Origin: Rhizaria sp. SCN 62-66
Taxonomy: Eukaryota; Rhizaria, unplaced
Assembly: GCA_001724265.1 (NCBI GenBank)
Contig: MEDY01000158.1
Location: forward strand, 1-64,000
Length of the DNA stretch: 64,000 nt
Direction of reading: 5' to 3'
The notes below the pieces were generated by a model that saw only the letters and a list, made by a program, of their open reading frames with translations, was not told the DNA's origin and ran no database searches. The position numbers were made by a program, and so were the translations under genes. Of the stretch, positions 24,774-33,364 are shown piece by piece. How positions within the stretch are numbered: the stretch's first letter is position 1; every line of letters starts with the position of its first letter.

Positions 24774-25751
24774 TTAGTGCTTCTTGCCCTTGCCCTTCTT
24801 GCCGTTCTTGCCCTTGCCGCTCGGCGTGGACATCAGCTCAGCAGCGGCAGCGTCAGCAGCAGCCTCGGCAGCGGCAGCAGCCTTGGCAGACTCGGCGGCA
24901 GCGGTGTCGAGCTCAGCGGCGGCAGCGGCAGCCTCGGAGGCGGCAGTGGCGGCCTCGGAAGCCTTCTCGGCGGCAGCAGCGTCTGCCGCATCAGCAGCCT
25001 TAGCGGCATCGGCGGCCTCGGCAGCGTCAACAGCCTTCTCGACCGCGGCGGCACCGGCGGCGCTCGCGGCCTTAGCGACCTCAGCGGTCGCCGCCTCGTC
25101 GGCGGCGTTGGCGACGGCGGCCTCGGCGGCCTTGGCGGCGTCGGCGGCCTCGGCAGCCTCGATAGCCTTGGCAACGGCCGCGGCGGCCTCCTCCTCAGCC
25201 TTCTTGGCGGCGGCCTCGGCCTCGGCGGCAGCGGCGACGGCGGCGGCGGCGGCCTCCTCAGCCTTCTTGGCGGCGGCCTCCTCCTCAGCCTTCTTGGCGG
25301 CGGCCTCCTCCTCAGCCTTCTTGGCGGCGGCCTCCTCCTCAGCCTTCTTGGCGGCGGCCTCGGCCTCGACGGCAGCGGCGGCGGCGGCGGCGGCGGCCTC
25401 CTCCTCAGCCTTCTTTGCGGTGGCCTCGGCCTCGACGGCAGCGGCGGCGGCGGCGGCGGCCTCCTCCTCGGCCTTCTTGGCGGCAGCGGCGGCGGCGGCG
25501 GCGGCCTCGTCCTCGGCAGTCTTGGCGGCGACCTGTGCCTTCTTGGCAGCCTCGGCTTCAGCCTTGCTGGTGGCGGCCCCGGCCTCTGCCTTCTTGATAG
25601 CAGCGTGAGCGTCAGCGCTGGGCGCAGAGGCGCCGGCGGACGCGACGGCAACCTTCTTAGAGTTGGTGGCTAACCAGTAAATAGCACCGACCGCGACGGC
25701 CGCGACGGCCGCGCCGACAAAGAACGGACCGAACTTCTTTTGAGAGGACAT
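24774..25751 (-). CDS. Single-pass membrane protein with a long Ala/Lys/Glu helical repeat
   Basis: 325 residues, one exon, TAA stop. The N-terminus MSSQKKFGPFF leads into one hydrophobic segment (about residues 9-28, VGAAVAAVAVGAIYWLAT). From about residue 45 onward the chain is almost entirely Ala, Glu and Lys with repeats of the type KKAEEEAAA, predicted as a very long single helix. The last 15 or so residues are Gly/Lys-rich (GKGKNGKKGKGKKH). The composition recalls bacterial TolA and other helical spacers, but that is convergence of composition, not demonstrated homology. Function unknown; a membrane-tethered rod or spacer is an inference. Low-complexity ORFs appear in several frames here; this one is preferred for its ATG start, TM segment and stop. 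Its ATG directly follows a tag on the coding strand. Confidence 0.7.
   Translation of the reverse strand: MSSQKKFGPFFVGAAVAAVAVGAIYWLATNSKKVAVASAGASAPSADAHAAIKKAEAGAATSKAEAEAAKKAQVAAKTAEDEAAAAAAAAAKKAEEEAAAAAAAAVEAEATAKKAEEEAAAAAAAAAVEAEAAAKKAEEEAAAKKAEEEAAAKKAEEEAAAKKAEEAAAAAVAAAAEAEAAAKKAEEEAAAAVAKAIEAAEAADAAKAAEAAVANAADEAATAEVAKAASAAGAAAVEKAVDAAEAADAAKAADAADAAAAEKASEAATAASEAAAAAAELDTAAAESAKAAAAAEAAADAAAAELMSTPSGKGKNGKKGKGKKH
25262..25400. repeat. Imperfect 27-bp coding tandem repeat (KKAEEEAAA units)
   Basis: About four copies of a 27-bp unit built on tcctcctcagccttcttggc, encoding nine-residue Lys/Ala/Glu units on the minus strand. Degenerate copies extend on both sides. Confidence 0.85.
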
Positions 25752-26238
25752 CTACAATGCGTACGTCGTAAAAAATGGTTGTGACAAACGAAAAAGAGGT
25801 GAGTGTGCAGCTCAACAGCGGGGTTTCGAGCATGCGCTCGTTGGAAGCAAGTGCCGTCCGCAGTGAACGTAGAATGCGATGTGCGCATTCAACACACGGT
25901 TTTCCATGACATAATAAATAGAGAACACGCACAAACATATTTTATACCACAGAAAAATGAAAATATGCTATTGACGTTAGATTACAAGCGAGATATGAAA
26001 CGAAACCCAACACCGCCACAAACGAATTTCGACACATTTTAAAAAGCACGCACGCAGTTCAATTTCGAAAAAGTCACGGGTCTTCTTCAAGTTCATCGTC
26101 AGATGCGACAGTTTAGGCCTTTTGCAATGTATGTGTATGTCACATGTTTGTTTTCCAAGTTCATTTTCTCACACGGCTGTTCCTGCATCTACGCCGCCGT
26201 TCTTTTCGCTCACCGTGCTCCCAGCCTGAGTCCCCCAG
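25752..26238. other. Divergent intergenic region
   Basis: AT-rich spacer between the Ala-rich membrane protein (-) and the mitochondrial protein (+); presumed promoters. No gene seen. Confidence 0.4.
26210..26238 (+). other. Candidate splice acceptor immediately before a start codon
   Basis: The C/T-rich run ends in cccccag directly abutting the ATG at 26239 (zero spacing). No GTACG donor was noticed nearby on this strand except one at 25761-25766, about 470 bp upstream, which would make a long 5'UTR intron. Confidence 0.45.
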
Positions 26239-27676
26239 ATGCTGAGGCGTAGTCTGAAGCTTGCGCAGCGCCCGACCGCCTCCCTGCTGCAGTCCGCGCA
26301 GTCCTCCTTGTTTACTGTCGCACCGACCCATGTGTCGGCACCGCAGTCCCGCGCCGCCGTGAGTGCACCCTCGCGCGGGCTGGCGTCGCGCCCCGCGTCC
26401 GCCACTTCTGTCGGCCGCGGTGGCGCTGGTGAGCCCCCGAAGCCTTTGCAGACGGCAGAGGTTGTCCCGGGCGTGCGCGTGGTGACGATGCAGTCCGCCC
26501 CGCGCGCCTTCAAGACAGCGCTGGAGGGCAGCGTGGTCTACGCCATCGACGACAAGACGTACCGCACTGTGCTCAACCGGCAGACGACCCCGCTTGCAAC
26601 GGCGGGGGCGTCACTCGCCGCGCTCTCGTTCTACCCCTGGGAGCCCTACGCCGTCGCCATGTGGTGCGGCCTTAGTACGTCGCTGCTTGCTATGTTTGTT
26701 TTGGCTACGCTCCACGTTGTGCCCGCAGTTTCGACGCATCCCTGCTCATCAACAATGACACGACCCTGCCTCAATTCGCTCATCACGTTCTGTATCTTCT
26801 TTCTGTGCTTGTATCTTTGACAACTTGTCCCCGTTTTGCGCCACCGTGCTGCCCACAGTAATCTCCAGCGGCTGGGCGACGTGGACGCACTCGCGCGAGA
26901 TCACCCGTCTCGTCGCCTGTCCCCACCCGTCCAGCTCCACGGGCGCTGCCGCCAACGCCGCGAACGCTACCAACGCTGCTAATGCAACAGTTGGCTCTGC
27001 TCCCGCTGCCCCTGTGGGCCCGCCGGTGCGGGATCCGCTGCAGTACCCGCGCGCGGGCCGTCCATTGGACGCACCCACGGGCGGCTGGCTCATCGAGCGC
27101 TTTGGCTTCCCGCTGTTCGCCGCGCCCGTCGAGAAGGTACGACATGTGAGAAACGAGATATCTCAATCACCTTGTTGTCAAACTGTTTGATATTATCTTC
27201 TTGATACATGTTGTATCTCTTGTGGTTTGAGGTGTCATATGTCACGCTATCTTTTTTTCTTTCTTTCTGATACCATGCCCAATTACGCTCTCGAAACTTG
27301 TTGCCCAATATGCATCTCATCATTCATTTATTCTGTTTCTGCGTGATTTGACTTTATTTGATAGCTCGCCGACGGTCCGCTTGTGCGCGTGCCCGAGGCC
27401 CTGTTCCCTCCGCAGTTCGTCACCGCCCCCGCGATCGCAGCGGCAACCGTGCGGCCCTGCTGGACGCGCGTAATCGTCGACGCTGTGGCACCGCAAAAGG
27501 CCAAGATGCTCTTTTACGTGGACCAGATCCGCGATCTCGACCGGTTCAACCAGCTCCTTGCGCGCCAGAACAACGGCTCCGTCGCTGAGGCCGCCGCGCA
27601 GGCTGAGATCGACAAGAAGAAGAAGAAGCCCGCCGCGGAGTCTCCGACCACGACCGAGAGCAAACAGGCTGCGTGA
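26239..27676 (+). CDS. Putative mitochondrial inner-membrane protein, family not recognised
   Basis: Three exons: 26239-26674, 26859-27136 and 27365-27676, with introns of 184 and 228 bp (donors GTACGT and GTACGA); 341 residues, TGA stop. The first 60 or so residues are Arg/Ser/Ala-rich with almost no acidic residues (MLRRSLKLAQRPTASLLQSA), typical of a mitochondrial presequence. Then come a soluble stretch (GSVVYAIDDKTYRTVLNRQT), two hydrophobic segments (about 117-155, crossing the first junction as WCGLIISSGWATW), a matrix- or intermembrane-side domain, and a Lys-rich tail (KKKKKPAAES). The topology loosely resembles small mitochondrial TMEM186/TMEM223-type assembly factors, but I see no decisive motif. 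The first acceptor is chosen over an earlier cag at 26730 because that one leads to an early stop. Confidence 0.6.
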
Positions 27677-28166
27677 GCGTTGAGTGTGAGTGCGAGTGAT
27701 GCTGAGTCAGCCTTTTCTGGCAAGGGAAAGACTTTCACATCGTATTTTTCTCTTGTGGAGCAACGTTGACGCAAATGTGGGGTAATTATTATGACTAAAC
27801 GGCTGAATATTGTGCTGTAGTACTGGCTGGCCACTGCTATGTGCTGAGTCGGCCATGTGGTGAGCACATGGACCATAATACATTGTACATATACAACTTA
27901 AGAACTCAAATTATACCACATTTTTATGCATTCTTTTAGAAGTGGAATAAACTTTGGAAATGTATTGTCTTGATAAGCTTATGATTAAAGAATCTTGTCA
28001 GTCAGTTATGTTAAGAAATATTTGTTGTGTGGCCCGCAGCCATGACACGACTCACGCATGCCACATCAAGCTGGTATCTGCCAATAACACATCGCAACAC
28101 GTCAGCTCACAGTCTCACTGGGTTTCGTCCAGAAACATTAAAGCGCGCCGCAACGCCAATACGCGC
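27677..28166. other. Convergent intergenic region
   Basis: AT-rich 3' flanks of the mitochondrial protein gene (+) and Bax inhibitor-1 (-). Nothing recognised. Confidence 0.4.
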
Positions 28167-28997
28167 TCAGAGCTCGCTGCGGTAGAAGCCCGTACGGTTG
28201 CCGTCGCGCCCATTCTCGGTCTTCTTTTGCTGCTGCTGCTGCTGCTGCTGGCGCTGCTGCTGGCGCTGCTGCTGCTGCTGTCCCTGCTGCAGAGACGCGA
28301 GCAGTTGCAGCACGCGCGCGAAAATCCCGGCGAAGTTGATCAGCGCGGTGAGCGCTGCGCCTGCATGGTCGCGGTGCCCGGCGTCGAACTCGCGGACGAG
28401 GCGCTGCGTGTCGGCGACAGTGACAGCCGAGACAAGCGCGAGGCCGAGCAGGGTGTGGAACCAAGGCGGCAGCACGAGAAGCCCGCCGAGGAAGAAGCGA
28501 AGCGTGGAGACGAGCGAGAGGAACGACAGCACGGAACCGACGGCGGCGCCGAGATAGAGGTAGCGCGGCTGCGTGGCGAGGAGGCCCGTGACGGTGAACG
28601 CGCTGAACACGGCCGCGGTGAGTAAGAAAGCGGTTAGAGGCAGAGAGGGGTCGAGGCGGGCCGCGGACAACACCAGCGGACCGGCGTTGAGGCCGGAGAG
28701 AAAGCCGGCAAACAGGACAAGGTAGAAGCGCGTGGCGAGGGACTGGGAGCGGGACATGTAGAGGTAGGCGACGAGGCCGAGGAAGACGAGCGAGGTGATG
28801 GTGCCGCCCAGCTGGTACTGGACGTGGACGCCGAAGCCGACGGCCGCGAGCAGCAGCGCCGCCGCGAGCGTGCCGTAGACCTTGGCGAGGAACACGCGCA
28901 GGTCAGGGGAAAGGTTCAGCGATAGGAAGTCGGGTGAGAAAGACTTGGAGACGTTGTCGTTCCACCAGCTCTCGCTCGACGCGAACGAGGCAGACAT
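28167..28997 (-). CDS. TMBIM6: Bax inhibitor-1 / TMBIM6-like membrane protein
   Basis: ER multi-pass protein of the TMBIM family (calcium leak and cell-death modulation in the family). 276 residues, single exon, TGA stop. About six to seven hydrophobic segments follow the N-terminal block LSPDLRVFLAKVYGTLAAALL. The C-terminal signature region VADTQRLVREFDAGHRDH, then ALINFAGIFARVLQLLASL, matches the family's xDTQ..(I/V)...(18)..DLF.DF..(F/V)..L pattern. The tail is poly-Gln broken by Arg (about residues 235-262) before the C-terminus. The start is set at ATG 28997 (MSASFASSESWW); an upstream in-frame ATG would add an unlikely hydrophobic leader. A pyrimidine-rich run with tgcag lies 10 nt upstream. 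Confidence 0.9.
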   Translation of the reverse strand: MSASFASSESWWNDNVSKSFSPDFLSLNLSPDLRVFLAKVYGTLAAALLLAAVGFGVHVQYQLGGTITSLVFLGLVAYLYMSRSQSLATRFYLVLFAGFLSGLNAGPLVLSAARLDPSLPLTAFLLTAAVFSAFTVTGLLATQPRYLYLGAAVGSVLSFLSLVSTLRFFLGGLLVLPPWFHTLLGLALVSAVTVADTQRLVREFDAGHRDHAGAALTALINFAGIFARVLQLLASLQQGQQQQQRQQQRQQQQQQQQKKTENGRDGNRTGFYRSEL

Positions 28998-29692
28998 TCG
29001 AGAGAAGCTGCAGCAAGAAATTTCCGGAAGCAAGTGCACAACAAAGGCAGGTGATCGAGAGAAGATAAAAGTGAGAAATATAATACAAAGCAGCGGCAAA
29101 ATGTAGAACTTGCGACTGAAAGAATTTGACGATAAGGAGCCCTAGATCGGCTGAATGTACTTTTTGCTGACGAAGGAAGCGATCGATCGAAGCGATTGTG
29201 TGGTTGTGGTGGATTCTGATGGCCTGGTTCGCAAAAAAGCATGAAATGATTTGTGTTAGCGACATCAAAACGGCGAGATATCTGCTCCATGTGAACGTCT
29301 ACAGGAGAAGTGTGATTTGTTCATCTACTACCAGAGTGCAAGGTTTTTGTACCTCTTTTTGTTTAATGCAGAGACGCGATTTAACTTGCTGACTGGACCC
29401 TGGCCTCGCAGCGCTGCTTCAGAGTCGCCACTCCCCAAGCTATCTCAAACACCAGCGCTATGTTTAGTCACCATATAAGCTATTTGATAACGATGTCAAG
29501 ATGCCTGGTTATTGAATTGCTGAGACCGACCTATCACATCCTGCAATGACTTATCTGGCCTCTTTTTGTGTTGGTTTCTTTCCCATTCGCGCGTCGACGT
29601 CTCCTCTTTGTGCGCCTCGTGCCTGCCTTCTGCCTGTCGCGTGCGTGTTGTGTCTTGTGTTGCTGTCATGTTCACGTACAGAGTCGTCGTAG
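28998..29692. other. Divergent intergenic region, Bax inhibitor-1 / twinfilin
   Basis: About 700 bp, AT-rich; promoters of both genes expected. A T-rich run with gtacag lies just upstream of the twinfilin ATG. No other gene seen. Confidence 0.4.
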
Positions 29693-30736
29693 ATGCAGAG
29701 CGGAATTGCCGTTTCTGAGGCCGTGGTCAAGGAGTGGAACGACAAGCGCGTGCAGAGCAGCATCGACTACGTCAAGTTCCAGATCGTCAACAGCGACCGT
29801 GTTGAGATCACCGCCAGCGGCTCCGTCTCGGGCGCTGCCGATCCCCTGGCCGCCGCCGCGGCCGCCGCGCTTGCGCCCAAGGAGCCCTGCTACCTGTTGG
29901 TGCGCGCCAAGGCCCCCGCGGCTGCCGACGCCGCCGGCGACGCGAACGCCTCCTCGTCAGGCCAGTTCGTGCTCGTTTACTACGTCCCGCCTAACTCGCG
30001 TGTGCACGACAAGATGCTCGCGGCGTCGACGCTGAGCACCGTCAAGCTCGCGCTGAACCCGACGAACTTCTCCACCGAGATCCACGTCGGCGCCGTCGAC
30101 GAGTGCGCGCTGACGCGCCTCGCGCAGCACTCGCACTCGCGGCTGGAGCTCATGACCGTCAACGAACTCCTGGCCCACGAGTCCGCGTACGAGTCCGCGT
30201 CGGGCATCGCCACCGAGGCCAAGGTGTCGGTCGATCTCCCGGTCAAGGTGGCCCCCGAGGTGCTCCCGGCGCTCGCTGCAGTCAAGGACGGCTCCGCGGC
30301 GACTGCTGTGTTCACTCTCACTCTCGACACCGAGACGCTTGAGCTCGTCGGCAAGTCCAACGACTCGATCGACCAGACCTCCGCGGGCTTTACGCGCGAC
30401 GCGCCGCGTTACTGCGTGTTCAACTTTGCGCATACGAACCCGGCGACCGGCGCGGCCGCGTCCGCCGTCGTGTTCGTGTACTACTGCCCTGACAAGGCCA
30501 AGCCGAAGCAGAAGATGTTCTTCTCGGCGGCCAAGTCGCTCGTCGTGCGCCTGGTCGAGGAGCAGGGCGTCGCCATCACCAAGAGCTTTGAGGCCACTGA
30601 AGCGTCTGAGGTCTCGGCGACGAACGCGCTGAGTTACCTCTACCCGGCTGCCGTGGAGAAGAAGGTCATCACCAAGCTCAAGCCCCAGGGGCGCGCGGGC
30701 AAGTCCGCCTTCGTCGTCAAATTCGACGACTGCTAA
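29693..30736 (+). CDS. TWF: Twinfilin (two ADF-homology domains)
   Basis: Actin-monomer-binding and barbed-end regulator. 347 residues, single exon, TAA stop, same length as animal twinfilins (about 350). ADF-H domain 1 covers about residues 5-145, starting SGIAVSEAVVKEWNDKR and including PCYLLVRAK, FVLVYYVPPNSRVHDKMLAAST. A linker follows (LMTVNELLAHESAYES). ADF-H domain 2 is about 180-320 with PRYCVFNFAHTNP, VFVYYCPDKAKPKQKMFFSAAK. The basic C-terminal tail (KKVITKLKPQGRAGKSAF) matches the family's phosphoinositide/capping-protein-binding tail in position. Two tandem ADF-H domains distinguish it from cofilin. Confidence 0.92.
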   Translation: MQSGIAVSEAVVKEWNDKRVQSSIDYVKFQIVNSDRVEITASGSVSGAADPLAAAAAAALAPKEPCYLLVRAKAPAAADAAGDANASSSGQFVLVYYVPPNSRVHDKMLAASTLSTVKLALNPTNFSTEIHVGAVDECALTRLAQHSHSRLELMTVNELLAHESAYESASGIATEAKVSVDLPVKVAPEVLPALAAVKDGSAATAVFTLTLDTETLELVGKSNDSIDQTSAGFTRDAPRYCVFNFAHTNPATGAAASAVVFVYYCPDKAKPKQKMFFSAAKSLVVRLVEEQGVAITKSFEATEASEVSATNALSYLYPAAVEKKVITKLKPQGRAGKSAFVVKFDDC

Positions 30737-31167
30737 GCGAAGCAACGTGTAACTGAGAGCAAAACGAAGCAAGGCAAAGTAAAACAAAGTAAATGTGCTG
30801 TGCTGCTTCGCGATGCTTCAGTACGAGCGATCTTGATGCTGTGTGTGAGTGTGAGTAGAGGCGCGTTGTGAGCCACTACCGACGTTAAACGTAAATAATA
30901 TGTACATATTAGTAATAAAACAACCCTTTCAAGTTCTCTCCTTGCTCGCGTTTGTTTACCTAGTTAAATATGCGAAAGTGTCGTTTTGCACGTTGCTTCT
31001 CGTCAAGCCTGCTGGTGCACGCGGGGGGGGGGGGGGGGTCATTCCCAGATCCATGTGACACAGATCGTTCGTCAATTGAGCTGCCATTGTAGTATCATAA
31101 ATAATTTTTATATTTTATATCAGATATCTTTTAACCACTCTATAGAATTTGATTGTCGTGTACAATC
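30737..31167. other. Intergenic region, twinfilin to cyclin-like gene
   Basis: Plus-strand spacer with a 16-base G homopolymer and AT-rich DNA before the next start. No gene seen. Confidence 0.4.
31023..31038. repeat. 16-base poly-G tract
   Basis: Uninterrupted run of 16 G on the plus strand, in non-coding DNA; length may be an assembly estimate. Confidence 0.9.
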
Positions 31168-33035
31168 ATGAGTCAAAGTCGTGCTCATGTTGACCCAGCT
31201 CTAACGGGTTCAACCTACGGCCCTGCGCTGGCTCCACTACACGCCACGATTACGTATTCGCATGAATACACGATATCATCTTCTTCTGATGTCTTTTCTA
31301 GCGATGCATGGCTTTTTGGCGCGCCATCTGCTTGCGAAAGTGCCACTGCAGTCGCCGCTGCCTTGGCGCCTTCCTCAGCCGCTGCCCTCGCGCGCGCTGC
31401 GTCCGTCTCTCGCGCGCTTGAGGACGCTCTCTCCGAGGCCGTACACATTGTTTGCGAGCTGCTGCACGTGCACCCGCGCGCGTGCGCGTCTGCAGCGACT
31501 TTGTTGCGGATGGTCCTGCGCCGCACCGCGCTGACGCGCTTCGACCCGCGTCTCTGCGCCGCAGCTTGCACCTTGTCCTCTCTCAAGGCCCATGACCAAC
31601 GCATCGACCCCGCCTCGCTGTGCACCGCGTTCCGCCGCGCGGTGGGCCCCGCGCGGTTTGTTTACGGCCCCGCGGACGTCGTCGCGGCTGAGCTCGCGCT
31701 GCTCCCGCGTCTCGCGCCGCTGCTCGCCCCGCCCGCGCCCCACGCGTTACTGTCCGCCTTGCTACCGCAGCTCCCGTGGCCCGCCGCGGCGTCGCGGCTC
31801 GCGTGGCGGCTCAACTACGACCTCCACCGCACGCGCGTGCCGGCGGACTACGCGGACGCCGCCGTCGCCGTCGCCACGGCGGCGTCCGCAGCGGCGGCAA
31901 CAGCCGCAGCCTCAACAGCATCGAACTCGGCCTATGATAGGGAGGATAGCGACTGTGGCGCTGCGAGCGCGGCGGGGGCGGCGGCAGGACACCGAGGCGC
32001 GCTGCTGCTGGCGGCCGCGGTGCTGTATTTAGCCGGCGCCGCGCACGGGTACAACTTGGCTGCTGTCTTTAAGGTACGCCGTCGACTGTAGTGTAACATC
32101 CCGGTCACTTTCGCAATGTCCAGCTAGATGTTGTTCGCTGTTCAATGGGTTGTGAGCTGCAACACCAAGTTATGCTGATTTCATGTTATTCGACATTTAT
32201 TTACTGATTTCTTGTTTCGTTCATTCACAGAATTCACTTTCTATTGCTTTGTTTGCTTCGCTATGCTGCTCTCCCATAGCATTTGCGCCTAGCGCGTTTG
32301 CGCGTTGTCTCCGTCGCCGCCGCGCTTCTCGCCTTTTATGCAGCGCGCACCAAGTCTTGCGTTACCGCCAACAGCGCTGACACAAACAGCAGCAGCAGCA
32401 ACGGCAACATCAGCAGTGTTAGTGGTACGAGTGCGGCTACGAGTGAAAGCGCTGACGATGATGACGAGCCCGCGTTTGGCGGCTCCCGTCCCGCCGCCGC
32501 GCGCTTCTTCCGCGCCGCCCTCACCGCGCGTGCGGTGACCGTGAGCACCACGGGTACCCCCGCGAGCTCCCCCGTGAGTCCCGTGAGTACGGGGGCGGCG
32601 CTGGGAGTGGGGGACGCGCACTTGCTGCTGGATTTGGTGCACATCGCACCCTGCGAGGCCGTATTTCGCGTGGCGACCGCGGCGGCCCGCGCGCTCGACG
32701 CACGCAAAACCGAGATTCTCACTGCAGCAGCGACTGCTACTGCGACTGCCAGTGCAGACAATGCGCAGTCTGCGAAAGCTGCAGTCGACGCCAAAACTGC
32801 GGTTGAGACTGCGGCTGAGATTGCGGCTGCGGAGGAGGCTGCGGTGGGTGAGGTGCGGGCGTTTGCGCGTGCGGTACTGTCGGAGAGCGCATACGTGACG
32901 GCGCAGGGCCGTGGCGTGTTCGGGTTCCGGCGCAAGGGCGCGGACAGGCCGGGCGGCGCGAGTGGAGCGCTGTGGCAGCCGCCGGAGGCGGAGCAGGCGC
33001 GCCACAAACCAGCCAAGCCCGTCGGCAACAAGTGA
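31168..33035 (+). CDS. Cyclin-box protein, most like cyclin C
   Basis: Probable regulatory subunit of a CDK8-type Mediator kinase. Exons 31168-32073 and 32280-33035 (206 bp intron, donor GTACGC), 553 residues, TGA stop. Cyclin box 1 is around LHVHPRACASAATLLRMVL, then FDPRLCAAACTLSSLKAHD, in the place of the cyclin-C LRQQVIATATVYFKRFY...DPVLMAPTCVFLASKVEE helices. ADVVAAELALLPRLAPLLAP aligns with the ILECEFYLLE..DCCLIVYHP region, and SRLAWRLNYDLHRTRVPADY with LPLAWRIVNDTYRTDLCLLY. The second box is split by Ala/Ser-rich insertions (about residues 230-260 and 325-400) that roughly double the usual length of about 280 residues. The acceptor catag at 32279 keeps the frame; the earlier cacag at 32230 leads to a stop. 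The TTG upstream of 31168 is not a start. Confidence 0.6.
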
Positions 33036-33364
33036 GAGTTCGTCTTGAAACAAAATCAAATATGTAGTGTTTCATGTTTTCAAAAGGATTATGTGGTTAT
33101 TTATGATATACACAACAATTTCAACTCAAGACAAACTGTAATATGGGAGAGCCACAAACGGCTCGCGGTGGTGCGTGTTGGCGGGGAGAGGTGTCGCGAA
33201 GAATATTCATATTATGTTCGCAGCTTGATCGTCAAGTTGAAATATGACAACATCTTCATGTTTTAGCGTATATTTAATATCTAATCCTTGTAATTATATT
33301 TCTTGCAATCTTCATTCTCTCTTAGGTTTAGCAAAGCTAGTTCTCGAAAGTCCACTGGTACCGA
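33036..33364. other. Intergenic region, cyclin-like gene to ZNHIT2-like gene
   Basis: AT-rich 329 bp spacer; a T/C-rich run ending cttag lies about 40 nt before the next ATG. Nothing else seen. Confidence 0.4.

Noticed and set aside
26675-26818. Translation through the first intron of the mitochondrial protein gene, or the acceptor near 26730
   Set aside because: Both give a stop soon after (TGA at 26818); the acceptor at 26858 keeps a hydrophobic segment and a long open frame.
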